From contig JACNGB010000031.1 of assembly GCA_014384345.1 (NCBI GenBank), positions 1 to 48,188 on the forward strand: a stretch of 48,188 bases of DNA. Reading direction: 5' to 3'. Each line of letters starts with the position of its first letter. Within the stretch, counting starts at the first letter, position 1. The notes beneath the pieces were generated by a model. That model worked only from the letters and a program-made list of their open reading frames with translations, was not told the origin of the DNA and made no database searches. The stretch is from Candidatus Thioglobus pontius. GTDB lineage: Bacteria; Pseudomonadota; Gammaproteobacteria; PS1; Pseudothioglobaceae. Below are positions 9,123 to 17,416 of the stretch, piece after piece. The translations under genes were made by a program, and so were the position numbers.

Positions 9123-9527
9123 ATGGCAGTATTATTTTCAAGTGAGTGGATGAATCAACTTAAAGATGCTTGGAATGCATCAGACGAGGTTCGTGGTAAA
9201 TTAGCAGAAATTAACTTCTCTTCAACCATTGCCTGTGGCTTTAAAGGTGACGGCACACCAACAGGTATTTTTGTGGTGGAAAATGGCGAATGTGTTCGTG
9301 CTGGTGATTATGATGGCGAGAGTGTAGATTGGGACATGCGTGCCGATAAGAAAAATTGGATAAAATGGTTAGATAAGCCATTAAGCATGAGTTCTATGGG
9401 CATGGCGGTCACTATGGGCAAGTTAAAGTTTGAACAAGGTGATTTTGGCGCTATGATTAAAAATCCAAGCATGGCCGGACCTTTTGTAAAAAGTTTTGCC
9501 TTAATGGCGGATATTGGTGGCGAGTAA
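9123..9527 (+). CDS. SCP2 sterol-binding-domain protein
   Basis: 134 aa, AGGAG 9 bases before the ATG. The whole protein looks like one SCP-2/sterol-carrier fold: an N-terminal helix (SSEWMNQLKDAWNAS), strand-rich middle, DWDMRADKKNWIKWL, and the terminal helical region MTMGKLKFEQGDFGAMIKN..., where a lipid-binding pocket normally closes. Such small bacterial proteins are thought to bind lipids or acyl chains; the ligand is not known. Monocistronic, with a clean terminator. Confidence 0.82.
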   Translation: MAVLFSSEWMNQLKDAWNASDEVRGKLAEINFSSTIACGFKGDGTPTGIFVVENGECVRAGDYDGESVDWDMRADKKNWIKWLDKPLSMSSMGMAVTMGKLKFEQGDFGAMIKNPSMAGPFVKSFALMADIGGE

Positions 9528-9551
9528 GTAGCCAGTAATATAGACGACTTA

Positions 9552-9577
9552 AACCCGCTTAATGGCGGGTTTTTTAC
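9552..9577 (+). terminator. Rho-independent terminator
   Basis: AACCCGC (9552-9558), loop TTAATG, GCGGGTT (9565-9571) and a T run. It ends the SCP2-domain gene and overlaps the 3' end of the convergent yrfG gene. Confidence 0.9.
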
Positions 9578-10263
9578 GTATGGTGTTCTAAGGGTAGGGT
9601 GTGCTTAAAGGTCTCAATGTTCATAAACCCGGTAACCGATTGAGTGGCAATTTTTGAGCTGGGTTTGCTAATAGCTACCACGGTGCCAATGCCAAATTGT
9701 TTGGCCGAATTAAGTACGCTAATTGAATCATCAAAAAAGATGCTGGTTTGTTTGTTTAGGTTAATGGCCTGCTCTAGTTGTTGCCAAAATCCCTGATCTT
9801 CTTTGGCTACGTTATAATCATGTGAACTGACAATCTCGTCAAAATAGCTTTCTAGATTAGTCACACGCATTTTTAGCTTAATGGTTTTTCGATGAGCATT
9901 GGTCACTAAATAAATGCGTTTATTATGTTGTTTGGCTTGATCCAAAAAATCCAATACAAAAGGGTGGATTTGAATCAAGTGCGAAACATCTTCTTTGAGT
10001 TGGGCGATATCTAGCTCAAAAATCTTTTGCCAATAATCTAGACAATACCAATGCAATTTGCCTTGTTCGGCTTCTAGCATTGGGCGAATTTTATCTTTAG
10101 ATTGTTGGTGGCTGATATTGTGTTTATTGGCATACACCAGTGGTAGGTATTCTAGCCAAAAATGCAGGTCAAAATTAAGGTCTAATAGTGTGCCATCCAT
10201 GTCCAGTAGAATGGTATCAATGGATGACCAGTTAATATTACTTTCTGCGCCAGCTGGTACCAT
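9574..10263 (-). CDS. yrfG: HAD-family hydrolase, YrfG-like GMP/IMP nucleotidase
   Basis: 229 aa. HAD motif I is [11 protein letters not shown] (residues 19-29), motif II is LVTNAH, and motifs III/IV are KEDQGFW and [10 protein letters not shown]. Similarity to E. coli YrfG extends along the length ([16 protein letters not shown], KEDQxxW), which supports a 5'-nucleotidase acting on purine monophosphates. The start overlaps the last 26 bases of cysS, so the two are co-transcribed and probably translationally coupled. Confidence 0.85.
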   Translation of the reverse strand: MVPAGAESNINWSSIDTILLDMDGTLLDLNFDLHFWLEYLPLVYANKHNISHQQSKDKIRPMLEAEQGKLHWYCLDYWQKIFELDIAQLKEDVSHLIQIHPFVLDFLDQAKQHNKRIYLVTNAHRKTIKLKMRVTNLESYFDEIVSSHDYNVAKEDQGFWQQLEQAINLNKQTSIFFDDSISVLNSAKQFGIGTVVAISKPSSKIATQSVTGFMNIETFKHTLPLEHHT

Positions 10264-11626
10264 CTGAAGTATCCTCTAAAACAATGCCAAGCTCGGTCAG
10301 CTCATCTCTAATTTGATCAGACAAGGCAAAGTCTTTGTTGGCTTTTGCCTCATTTCGCTGTTTGATTTTTTCATCAATCGCTGAATCGTCTAAGTCAACA
10401 CCCTGCTTTAAGAACTCGTCAGCATTCAATTGCAAAATACCGATAAAACCACCTAGTTTAATTAGTAATTGTGCCAAAGCGCTTGCCTGATCAAGGTCTT
10501 TATTACGCTCTGAATTGATCAATTTGGCCAGCTCGAACAAAACACTGAGCGCAATAGGCGTGTTGAAGTCATCATCTAGCGCTTCATTAAATCGGGTTTC
10601 AAAATCAAAACGTTGAGAGACTTCATTGGTGGCCGCTTCACTGGCGTTCAGGCCTCGAATAGCTGTGTACAAACGAGTGATTGAGGTTTTTGCATTATCC
10701 AGGTTGGTATCAGAAAAATTCAACGGTGAGCGATAATGCGAGCTCATAATGAAATAACGCAAAGTTTCACCATCATAATTTTCCAATACGCCACGAATGG
10801 TGAAAAAATTATTCAGCGATTTACTCATTTTTTCATCATTAATATTGACAAAGCCAACATGCATCCAAGTGTTTACAAAGCTACAACTATTTGCCCCTTC
10901 AGATTGGGCAATTTCATTTTCATGATGCGGGAAAGATAAATCCATGCCACCACCATGAATATCAAAATGTTTGCCTAAATGATGGGTTGACATGGCTGAG
11001 CATTCAATATGCCATCCAGGACGCCCATCACCCCAAGGCGATGCCCAGCTTGGCTCGTCAGCTTTGGCCATTTTCCATAGGACGAAATCAAGCGGATCTT
11101 TTTTATCTGAATCGACATCAACACGAGCGCCGGCTTCTAAATCATCTAAGTTCTTGCCACTGAGTTTGCCGTAATCGGCAAATTTGCGTACCGAATAATA
11201 CACATCACCATTATTGGCTTGATAAGCAAATCCCTTGTCGACCAAAGATTTAATCATATAAAACATTTGATCCATGGCGTCAGTCGCACGAGGTTCAATA
11301 TCGGGCGGCAAAATGCCCAGCGCACGTTCATCCTCATGCATGGCATCAATAAAACGATTGGTTAAACTATAAATATCTTCTTTGTTTTCAATCGCACGTT
11401 GGATAATTTTATCGTCAATATCGGTGATATTGCGTACATAAGTTACTTCCGGAAAGTTGCGTCTTAAGTGGCGTGTAATCACATCAAACATCACTAATAC
11501 GCGTGCATGGCCCATATGACAGTAATCATAAACTGTCATGCCACATACATACATACCAATCTTGTCTGGATCGATGGGATGAAAAACTTCTTTTTGTTTA
11601 CTGAGCGTGTTGTAAATTTTAAGCAT
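10238..11626 (-). CDS. cysS: Cysteinyl-tRNA synthetase
   Basis: 462 aa, normal length. The class I HIGH signature appears as CHMGHARV (about residues 36-43) and the KMSKS loop as [11 protein letters not shown]. The zinc ligands are visible: Cys in [10 protein letters not shown], Cys in HIECSAMS, and His/Glu in [12 protein letters not shown]. It charges tRNA-Cys in the cytoplasm. It is divergent from the peroxiredoxin gene, with 127 bases between them. Confidence 0.97.
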   Translation of the reverse strand: MLKIYNTLSKQKEVFHPIDPDKIGMYVCGMTVYDYCHMGHARVLVMFDVITRHLRRNFPEVTYVRNITDIDDKIIQRAIENKEDIYSLTNRFIDAMHEDERALGILPPDIEPRATDAMDQMFYMIKSLVDKGFAYQANNGDVYYSVRKFADYGKLSGKNLDDLEAGARVDVDSDKKDPLDFVLWKMAKADEPSWASPWGDGRPGWHIECSAMSTHHLGKHFDIHGGGMDLSFPHHENEIAQSEGANSCSFVNTWMHVGFVNINDEKMSKSLNNFFTIRGVLENYDGETLRYFIMSSHYRSPLNFSDTNLDNAKTSITRLYTAIRGLNASEAATNEVSQRFDFETRFNEALDDDFNTPIALSVLFELAKLINSERNKDLDQASALAQLLIKLGGFIGILQLNADEFLKQGVDLDDSAIDEKIKQRNEAKANKDFALSDQIRDELTELGIVLEDTSDGTSWRRK

Positions 11627-11691
11627 GGCGCTATTTTACGCAAGATTCAAGGTGTTGTTAAGTTCTCGCACGCAAACCCTTATTTTTTATA

Positions 11692-11720
11692 AGATTTATT
11701 GGCTGGCGGTGTTGTATAAT
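11692..11720 (+). promoter_or_regulatory. Candidate promoter of the peroxiredoxin gene
   Basis: A consensus -10 TATAAT is at 11715-11720, about 34 bases before the ATG. The -35 position (AGATTT) is poor, so an activator may be needed. The ribosome binding site TGGAG is at 11744-11748. Confidence 0.5.
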
Positions 11721-11753
11721 TCATGAGTTTATTATTTAATTATTGGAGAATTT

Positions 11754-12353
11754 ATGAGCGTTCTAGTAACACAACAAGCCCCAGATTTTACCGCTGCAGC
11801 TGTATTAGCTGATGGCACAATCGTTGACGATTTTCAACTGTCTAGCCTTAAAGGTAAAAAGATCATGTTGTTCTTTTACCCATTGGATTTTACGTTTGTT
11901 TGTCCATCAGAAATTCTAGCGCACCATCACCGTGTTGCGCAATTTGCTGAAAAGGGTGTAGAGGTTGTAGGTGTGTCGATCGACTCACAATTTACGCATA
12001 ATGCTTGGCGCAATACTGCAGTCAATGATGGCGGCTTGGGCCCTGTTGATTTTCCATTAGTAGCGGATGTCAATCATGCAATCATGGAGGCTTACGGTAT
12101 TGTTCACCCAGACGGTGTTGCATTACGCGCTTCATTTTTGATTGATGAGAATTTTGATGTGCGCCATCAAGTGGTTAACGATTTACCATTAGGCAGAAAT
12201 GTTGATGAAATGTTACGCATGGTTGATGCGCTTGATTTCCACACCACACATGGCGAAGTTTGCCCTGCCGGTTGGAATAAAGGCGACGAAGGTATGAAAG
12301 ACACACCAGCAGGTGTGGCAGAATACTTAGCAAAGAACGCTGATAATTTGTAA
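11754..12353 (+). CDS. Typical 2-Cys peroxiredoxin (AhpC/TSA family)
   Basis: 199 aa. The peroxidatic Cys is in DFTFVCPSEI (about residue 51) and the resolving Cys in GEVCPAGW (about 169). The GGLG motif (NDGGLGP), typical of peroxidation-sensitive forms, is present. It reduces H2O2 and organic peroxides in the cytoplasm using thioredoxin, AhpF or another donor. A terminator follows, but a rubredoxin gene lies 75 bases downstream in the same direction, which makes rubredoxin a possible partner. Confidence 0.95.
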   Translation: MSVLVTQQAPDFTAAAVLADGTIVDDFQLSSLKGKKIMLFFYPLDFTFVCPSEILAHHHRVAQFAEKGVEVVGVSIDSQFTHNAWRNTAVNDGGLGPVDFPLVADVNHAIMEAYGIVHPDGVALRASFLIDENFDVRHQVVNDLPLGRNVDEMLRMVDALDFHTTHGEVCPAGWNKGDEGMKDTPAGVAEYLAKNADNL

Positions 12354-12373
12354 TTAAGCGTTTATTGCATTCG

Positions 12374-12400
12374 AAGGGAGTGTTTCACTCCCTTTTTTAT
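12374..12400 (+). terminator. Rho-independent terminator after peroxiredoxin
   Basis: AAGGGAGTG (12374-12382), loop TTT, CACTCCCTT (12386-12394), then a T run. Confidence 0.92.
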
Positions 12401-12427
12401 TGAGCAATTTAAACAGGATAAACTGAG

Positions 12428-12592
12428 ATGAAAAAATATAAATGTATGGTGTGTGATTGGATTTATGATGAAGCTAAAGGCTCACCAAAAGAAGGCATTG
12501 AGCCAGGCACCAAGTGGGAAGATGTGCCCGAGGATTGGGTATGTCCAGATTGTGGTGTAACCAAGGATCAATTTGAGATGGTTGAAATCTAG
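12428..12592 (+). CDS. Rubredoxin
   Basis: 54 aa, short enough to be missed by ORF filters. The two Cys-x-x-Cys knuckles are CMVC (residues 6-9) and CPDC (39-42), with the classic spacing, and the aromatic core is Y4, W11, Y13, W37 and F49. A single Fe is bound by the four cysteines; it is a cytoplasmic one-electron carrier. It lies between the peroxiredoxin and leuB. Its redox partner cannot be told from sequence; peroxide or oxygen detoxification is plausible from the neighbourhood. Confidence 0.96.
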   Translation: MKKYKCMVCDWIYDEAKGSPKEGIEPGTKWEDVPEDWVCPDCGVTKDQFEMVEI

Positions 12593-12633
12593 TAAAATAG
12601 CTGTTTTTTAAGATTTAAATAAAAGGAAAGAAC

Positions 12634-13707
12634 ATGTCAAAAGTGTTGGTATTGCCAGGTGATGGTATTGGACAGGAAATTGTTGCTCAAGCATTGAAGG
12701 TTATTGATTATTTAAACAACAATGACAACTTGGGCATGGAGTTAGTGCACGGTTTAATTGGCGGTACAGCTTATGATGAAACCGGTTCACCACTCCCTCA
12801 GGCAACACTTGACGCGGCACACGAGTGTGATTCAATTTTACTCGGTGCTGTTGGCGGCTATCAGTGGGAGACATTAGAGCGTGACCTGCGCCCTGAGCGT
12901 GGTTTGCTTGGTTTGCGTGCCCAGATGGATTTATTCTCAAACCTACGTCCGGCTATTTTGTATCCACAATTGGCTTCTGCTTCAACCCTTAAAGAAGAAA
13001 TCGTTTCAGGCCTGGATCTGATGATTGTGCGTGAATTGGTGGCTGGTATTTATTTTGGTCAGCCACGCGGTATCGAACAAAGAGATGGTGAGCGTTACGG
13101 CTTTAATAGCGCAACGTACTATGAATCTGAAATTCGCCGTATTGGTCATTCAGCTTTTAAAATTGCCCAAAAACGCAACAAGCGCGTTTGTTCAGTAGAC
13201 AAGGCTAACGTACTAGAAGTATGTGAGCTTTGGCGCGATGTTATGGAGGAGGTGGCCAAAGACTACCCAGATGTAGAGCTTTCGCATATGTATGTTGATA
13301 ATGCAGCCATGCAATTGGTTAAAGCGCCAAAACAATTTGACGTGATGGTGACTTCAAACCTATTTGGCGATGTGTTGTCTGATTGTGCCGCTATGTTAAC
13401 GGGTTCTATTGGTATGTTGCCAAGTGCATCACTTAATAAAGACGGTTACGGCATGTATGAGCCGATTCATGGTTCTGCGCCAGACATTGCCGGCCAAGAT
13501 ATGGCCAATCCATTGGCGACTATTTTGTCAGTTTCAATGATGTTGCGTTATTCGCTAGACCAAGTGACACTTGCTGACAAGATTGATTCAGCAGTCAACA
13601 CCGTACTTGATCAAGGTTACCGCACGCAAGATATTGCTGCAGAAGGTGATACAGTTGTTGGCACGAATCAAATGGGTGATTTAGTTGTTAAAGCTTTACA
13701 GAGTTAA
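12634..13707 (+). CDS. leuB: 3-isopropylmalate dehydrogenase
   Basis: 357 aa. It starts with [10 protein letters not shown] and carries [36 protein letters not shown] (substrate loop), [35 protein letters not shown] (Mg-binding Asps) and [13 protein letters not shown] (NAD binding). It catalyses the oxidative decarboxylation step of leucine synthesis. AAAGGAAAG precedes the ATG. The glutaredoxin gene follows after two bases. No leuA, leuC or leuD is present in the window. Confidence 0.97.
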   Translation: MSKVLVLPGDGIGQEIVAQALKVIDYLNNNDNLGMELVHGLIGGTAYDETGSPLPQATLDAAHECDSILLGAVGGYQWETLERDLRPERGLLGLRAQMDLFSNLRPAILYPQLASASTLKEEIVSGLDLMIVRELVAGIYFGQPRGIEQRDGERYGFNSATYYESEIRRIGHSAFKIAQKRNKRVCSVDKANVLEVCELWRDVMEEVAKDYPDVELSHMYVDNAAMQLVKAPKQFDVMVTSNLFGDVLSDCAAMLTGSIGMLPSASLNKDGYGMYEPIHGSAPDIAGQDMANPLATILSVSMMLRYSLDQVTLADKIDSAVNTVLDQGYRTQDIAAEGDTVVGTNQMGDLVVKALQS

Positions 13708-13709
13708 TC

Positions 13710-13949
13710 ATGAAAATCGTCGTTTACTCAACCCATTCTTGCCCAATTTGTGTCAAAACCAAAGAGCTTTTGGATAAATGGAGTCTGCCATTTGAGCAAA
13801 AATACATCGATGAAGATCGCGCCCATATGGTGGAGTTTTCTAAAGTAACTAACGGTGCACGCATGGTGCCACAAATCACCATTGATGGGAAGCACATTGG
13901 TGGGTTTAGTGATCTTACAGAGCTCCATATGGACGGCTTTTTCGACTAA
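13710..13949 (+). CDS. grxC: Glutaredoxin (GrxC-like)
   Basis: 79 aa, class I dithiol type but with active site CPIC (residues 11-14) instead of the usual CPYC. The cis-proline loop MVPQITIDGKHIGG and the glutathione-binding GGFSDL are present. It reduces disulfides at the expense of glutathione in the cytoplasm. Two bases separate it from leuB, so it is translated from the same mRNA. The last gene before the repeat-containing gap. Confidence 0.9.
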   Translation: MKIVVYSTHSCPICVKTKELLDKWSLPFEQKYIDEDRAHMVEFSKVTNGARMVPQITIDGKHIGGFSDLTELHMDGFFD

Positions 13950-13959
13950 ATAAGGGTTC

Positions 13960-14059
13960 TTTTTGCCAAAGGCTTTGTTGTCGAAATTCTCAAAAACAGT
14001 CACTTATATTTATAAGCTCCTGCCTTTTCGAATTCCTTACGCCTCGACTTTGGTAAAAA
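13960..14059. repeat. 100-bp imperfect palindrome
   Basis: The outer arms TTTTTGCCAAAG (13960-13971) and CTTTGGTAAAAA (14048-14059) and the inner arms CTTATA (14003-14008) and TATAAG (14011-14016) share the same centre (14009.5). Ungapped, 31 of 50 arm positions pair. It fills the gap between the glutaredoxin gene and the lipoprotein 3' end. It looks like a REP/MITE-type palindromic unit; no second copy was seen in the window. Confidence 0.65.
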
Positions 14060-14065
14060 TTACCG

Positions 14066-14114
14066 CTTACCGGTCAAGTTGTTTGCCTTAATAACAAGTA
14101 ACTTGACCGGTAAG
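14066..14114 (-). repeat. 15-bp perfect inverted repeat spanning the stop of the lipoprotein gene
   Basis: CTTACCGGTCAAGTT (14066-14080) and AACTTGACCGGTAAG (14100-14114) are exact reverse complements around a 19-base loop holding the TAA stop of the convergent lipoprotein ORF. On the - strand the hairpin is followed by CGGTAATTTTT, so it may act as the terminator of that gene. A nested GGTAA-aaa-TTACC dyad (14052-14064) abuts it. Confidence 0.75.
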
Positions 14115-14585
14115 GACGGATGTTGTGCATACAGGAGTGCGCTGTATTGGTTGGTATGCGTTATTTAAACCAGTATTCCATCCGTTAATAAATGACTTGG
14201 CTGCTTCAGAATCTTCTTTCTGTTTATTTTGTTTTATTGCGGCAACTTTATCATTTATATTTTTAAATTCTTTTGCGGTGCAGTCAATAAAATTTTGTGT
14301 TGCGTCTTTGTGGCCAAATTCAGTACATTGTCTTTTGGCCAACTCTACAACATCACAGCTTTTCTTATTCAACACTCCTCTTTTGTTTAGTTCTTTTTCT
14401 ATATTTTTATTCTCTTCTTTATCAACATACCAATCAGAATACATTTGATTTGGCCTGTAAAGTAAAGTGCACAGCTCCCAAGTATTAAAAGTGTGTGCGT
14501 TTTCTTCTTTTACAACCATTGTTGAGCAGCTACTGAGTAATAGTATTGCTAAGGACGATATGGCGACGAATAATGATTTTTTCAT
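14088..14585 (-). CDS. Small lipoprotein of unknown function
   Basis: 165 aa. The N-terminus is a lipoprotein signal: MKKS, hydrophobic stretch, then lipobox LLSSC with Cys at residue 20. The remainder has Cys residues at about 38, 79, 90 and 105, a Lys/Glu-rich helical part (KQNKQKEDSEAAK) and a C-terminal tail ending in TCY that is encoded by the arm of an inverted repeat. It is likely anchored in the outer membrane. It is followed 3' by repeat elements. No family recognised. Confidence 0.75.
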   Translation of the reverse strand: MKKSLFVAISSLAILLLSSCSTMVVKEENAHTFNTWELCTLLYRPNQMYSDWYVDKEENKNIEKELNKRGVLNKKSCDVVELAKRQCTEFGHKDATQNFIDCTAKEFKNINDKVAAIKQNKQKEDSEAAKSFINGWNTGLNNAYQPIQRTPVCTTSVLTGQVTCY

Positions 14586-14613
14586 TAAAAAAAGGGTGTA
14601 AATAGGCGATTGT

Positions 14614-14889
14614 TTAGAGTAGCCAAATCAATATCGCTACAATAATTACAATGGGTAGCGCATATTTTTTAATGTCAAAATCCTCTTGAGCAGTAGTGCT
14701 TGGTGTTCTTGTCGGTTGAACGGGTGCGGCTGCTTTTGGCTCTGGAGTGGCAATTGGTTCAGGCTTTTGTTCAGTAGCTTCAACAAGTTGGGCAATAAGC
14801 TCATCTTTCTTGTGTTTAAGATTAAGCTTGACGCCAATGGTTTCACCATGGTCTTTTAATTGTTGCTTGGTCATGCTCTTAAAATTCAT
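14614..14889 (-). CDS. Small tail-anchored protein with SAP/Rho-N-like N-terminus
   Basis: 91 aa. Residues 5-42 (MTKQQLKDHGETIGVKLNLKHKKDELI..) have the helix-extended-helix look of SAP/Rho-N DNA- or RNA-binding modules. A Pro/Ala/Thr-rich linker follows (about 43-68), then DFDIKKY and a single C-terminal membrane helix ALPIVIIVAILIWLL. The layout would place a nucleic-acid-binding head on the inner membrane. It is 28 bases upstream of the lipoprotein gene on the same strand, GAGCGG before ATG. Function unknown. Confidence 0.7.
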   Translation of the reverse strand: MNFKSMTKQQLKDHGETIGVKLNLKHKKDELIAQLVEATEQKPEPIATPEPKAAAPVQPTRTPSTTAQEDFDIKKYALPIVIIVAILIWLL

Positions 14890-15015
14890 ATCCGCTCCTC
14901 AGATTATTCAAGATTATTTTATGATTACAGTAGATATATTACCTGTAAAAATTTGGAAAATAATGAAAATGTGCTTAAAAATCGCAAAATTTCGGATAAC
15001 AACGGCAAAAAACCG

Positions 15016-15095
15016 TGTTTTTAAGCTTAAAAACATGAAAAATCTTAAAATAAGTCCTATCTTTTAATCAGTTATGAAAAATTTCTGAAATTTTT
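15016..15095. promoter_or_regulatory. Two perfect palindromes upstream of carbonic anhydrase
   Basis: A 20-bp perfect palindrome centred on AAGCTT (15016-15035) and a 19-bp palindrome AAAAATTTC-t-GAAATTTTT (15077-15095) lie in the 250-bp AT-rich gap between divergent genes. They are operator-like candidates. The gap holds no convincing ORF. Confidence 0.45.
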
Positions 15096-15139
15096 AAAAT
15101 GAACGATAAAGGGGTGTTATTGCGTTACAATTCAGCCTT

Positions 15140-15724
15140 ATGAAAGACATAATTGCCAATAACGAACATTTGAGAAAGCTTATAGAGGGTAATAAGCGCT
15201 ATATGGCTTCACATCTTGAGCATCCTGATCAGACCAGTGAAAGGCGTTTTGAGCTTAAGCATGGCCAGCACCCATTTGCCATTATTTTAGGCTGTTCGGA
15301 TTCTCGTGTACCACCTGAGGTAATTTTTGATCAAGGTCTGGGGGATTTGTACGTGGTGCGTGTGGCGGGCAATGTGCTTGATCAAATGATTGTGGCCAGC
15401 ATTGAGTATGCAGTGTTGCATCTTAATGTGTCGCTGATTATGGTCATGGGGCACTCTCAATGTGGTGCGGTGGCAGCAACTTGCAATCATGAGCAATTAG
15501 AGGGGCATTTACCAAGCCTTACTTTTGCACTCAATGCAGCCTTTAATAAAGCCAAAGGTCAACCGGGAAATTTGGTTGAAAATGTAACACTAGCCAATGT
15601 TGATTTGGTGGCTAATGAGCTGAAACAAACCGGTGCGCATTTTCCAGAAATGGTGAAAGATAATCAATTAACTATTGTGCCAGCGTATTATCATATCGGT
15701 ACTGGCAAGGTGGATTTATTATGA
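15140..15724 (+). CDS. Beta-class carbonic anhydrase
   Basis: 194 aa. The zinc ligands are CSDSR (Cys about 51, Asp-Arg dyad) and HSQCGAV (His about 103, Cys about 106), with VVRVAGNVLD between. It interconverts CO2 and bicarbonate, probably in the cytoplasm, as no signal peptide is present. No good ribosome binding site precedes ATG 15140; the nearest purine run GGGG is 25 bases upstream. The stop overlaps the ATG of the next gene (ATGA), so a TRIC-type channel protein is translationally coupled to it. Confidence 0.93.
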   Translation: MKDIIANNEHLRKLIEGNKRYMASHLEHPDQTSERRFELKHGQHPFAIILGCSDSRVPPEVIFDQGLGDLYVVRVAGNVLDQMIVASIEYAVLHLNVSLIMVMGHSQCGAVAATCNHEQLEGHLPSLTFALNAAFNKAKGQPGNLVENVTLANVDLVANELKQTGAHFPEMVKDNQLTIVPAYYHIGTGKVDLL

Positions 15725-16356
15725 ATTTAGAAATTACTCAAGAATTTTCCAACAGTCTGTATTGGCTTTCGTTAATAGCTGTTGTGGTATCTTCAGCTTC
15801 GGGTGTGCTTAAGTCTGGTTTTCGACATTTTGATTTATTTGGCGTTATTATTATTGCCATCACCACCGGTTTGGGTGGTGGGTCATTGCGCGACATGTTG
15901 TTAGATTTGGATGTATTTTGGATTCAGGATCAAATCTTTTTTATTGCATCCTTATCCAGCGCTATTGTTATTTTTATTGGCGCTCGTTTTGTTTCAATTT
16001 CTCCAAAACTATTTTTAATTCCGGATGCTGCTGGGCTGGCAGCATTCAGTATTGCAGGCACTATGGTGGCTTTAATGGCAGGCGCACCTTGGTTGGTCGC
16101 CAGCTTTATGGGGGTTGTTACGGGCTCAATGGGCGGTATTTTTAGAGACTTACTCTGCAACGAAACCCCGATTGTTTTTAAAAGCCCGCTGTATGCAACG
16201 GCTGCCTGGTTTGGCTCTTTAGGATTTATTGCTCTTGTGTACTATGAGGTGAGTATTGTCCTAAGTGCTATTGTTGCAGGTTCTGCAATATTTATTACCC
16301 GATTAGTGGCACTTCAGCTTAATCTTGGCTTGCCAAAGTTTCAGTTAAAAGAATAA
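15721..16356 (+). CDS. TRIC/UPF0126-family membrane protein (trimeric cation channel type)
   Basis: 211 aa with about seven hydrophobic helices in two repeated halves. Each half carries the family motif: GGGSLRDMLLD (about residues 52-62) and GSMGGIFRDLL (about 137-147), matching the KGGGxxRD/GGxxRD signatures of prokaryotic TRIC channels. It sits in the inner membrane and probably conducts monovalent cations. The ATGA overlap with carbonic anhydrase suggests it works with it, perhaps in charge or pH balance during bicarbonate use, which is inference. Confidence 0.88.
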   Translation: MNLEITQEFSNSLYWLSLIAVVVSSASGVLKSGFRHFDLFGVIIIAITTGLGGGSLRDMLLDLDVFWIQDQIFFIASLSSAIVIFIGARFVSISPKLFLIPDAAGLAAFSIAGTMVALMAGAPWLVASFMGVVTGSMGGIFRDLLCNETPIVFKSPLYATAAWFGSLGFIALVYYEVSIVLSAIVAGSAIFITRLVALQLNLGLPKFQLKE

Positions 16357-16360
16357 GGTA

Positions 16361-16393
16361 AAAAAAATGACGACTCAGAGTCGTCATTTTTTA
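16361..16393. terminator. Bidirectional terminator
   Basis: ATGACGAC (16367-16374), loop TCAGA, GTCGTCAT (16380-16387), with A7 before and T6 after. It separates the TRIC gene from the convergent metallohydrolase. Confidence 0.9.
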
Positions 16394-16411
16394 TTATTGA
16401 AAAGCTAGTGG

Positions 16412-17362
16412 TTACAGATCTAGCGCTTCAATTTCTAGCAGCATTTTGTTAATGTGTTTGCCAAGTTGCTCGTCATAACCACTCCAATCTCTATATTCTG
16501 CTAGATGTTTATCCGCAAATGGTTTGATCTCATAGTCGGCTAAATCCTCTTCGTAGCCTTTTCTAGATTCTTGTTCGATGATCTTAAGATAGTTTAGGTA
16601 GGGGTCAATTGCTTGAGTAACAGCCCCTGAGTAACCATGTCCAGGAACATAAGTATCAATTGTTAGGTTTTTAGCGTAATCTAGAATTTTAATATTGTCC
16701 AGCATGTTTGACTGTCCATCAAATCTGCCCATGCGGTCAGTAAAGGCATTGTCTCCAGTAAAAAGTGTTTTAGAATTTACATGCTCAATCATGATATCCG
16801 AAGATGAGTGAGACGATGGCAGTGGTGAGTGAATGATGAACTTTTGCCCTTCGATAGTTAACGTGTCTTTATGGCCAATTGAATAAGTTGGTATCACGGC
16901 GATTGTGCCCTTTGCTTTGTCCGTAATATCACTATATGTCTTTATCCAGCGCTGCGCTTCGCCATATTCTGCTTCTCGAATCATGTTCATGTGAGCATAG
17001 AATTTAGCATCTGGATATTTGTCTTTAATGGCATGATTTGCAAGCCAGTGATCACCATGTACGTGTGTATTTATAACAGCCACAACGGGTTTTGATGATA
17101 TTTTTTTAACCTCTTTAAGAATGTTGTCTCCAACAAATTTTGAACTACCAGGGTCAATGACAATTAAGCCATTATCTCCTTCGATAAAAATAGGGTTATT
17201 CATAAAACCATAGTTTTGCTCATTGGGGCTGGCAATAGGCCCGTGCATGACGTAAACCCGATCACTTGCCTGTTCAAATTTAAAATCGCCCACGCCATCA
17301 ATTGTCCAGGCGTGTGTTATTGATGAAAATATCAAAGCAAATAATAATGCTAATTTGTTCAT
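16412..17362 (-). CDS. Exported MBL-fold metallohydrolase, SoxH-like
   Basis: 316 aa from ATG 17362, preceded by GAGGAGAGAG. The frame is open to 17482, but that would overlap the divergent nudE and hide a clean signal peptide (MNKLALLFALIFSSITHAW). The metal motif is THVHGDHW (about residue 100), with further ligands in SSHSSSD, FTGDN and PGHG. SoxH/quinoprotein-relay zinc hydrolases of this type are periplasmic and found in thiosulfate oxidisers and methylotrophs; the substrate is not established. A second paralogue is at 35193-36131. Confidence 0.85.
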   Translation of the reverse strand: MNKLALLFALIFSSITHAWTIDGVGDFKFEQASDRVYVMHGPIASPNEQNYGFMNNPIFIEGDNGLIVIDPGSSKFVGDNILKEVKKISSKPVVAVINTHVHGDHWLANHAIKDKYPDAKFYAHMNMIREAEYGEAQRWIKTYSDITDKAKGTIAVIPTYSIGHKDTLTIEGQKFIIHSPLPSSHSSSDIMIEHVNSKTLFTGDNAFTDRMGRFDGQSNMLDNIKILDYAKNLTIDTYVPGHGYSGAVTQAIDPYLNYLKIIEQESRKGYEEDLADYEIKPFADKHLAEYRDWSGYDEQLGKHINKMLLEIEALDL

Positions 17363-17416
17363 GTCTCTCTCCTCTATATTGAACTGACTATTATAGCTAA
17401 TGATATAATGCCAATT

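Noticed and set aside
10736-11692. + strand ORFs across cysS
   Set aside because: Shadow frames; the - strand encodes an intact cysteinyl-tRNA synthetase with all motifs.
14088-14889. Phage or toxin-antitoxin origin for the small lipoprotein and tail-anchored protein
   Set aside because: Neither shows toxin, antitoxin or phage motifs, and base composition is not obviously different from neighbours.
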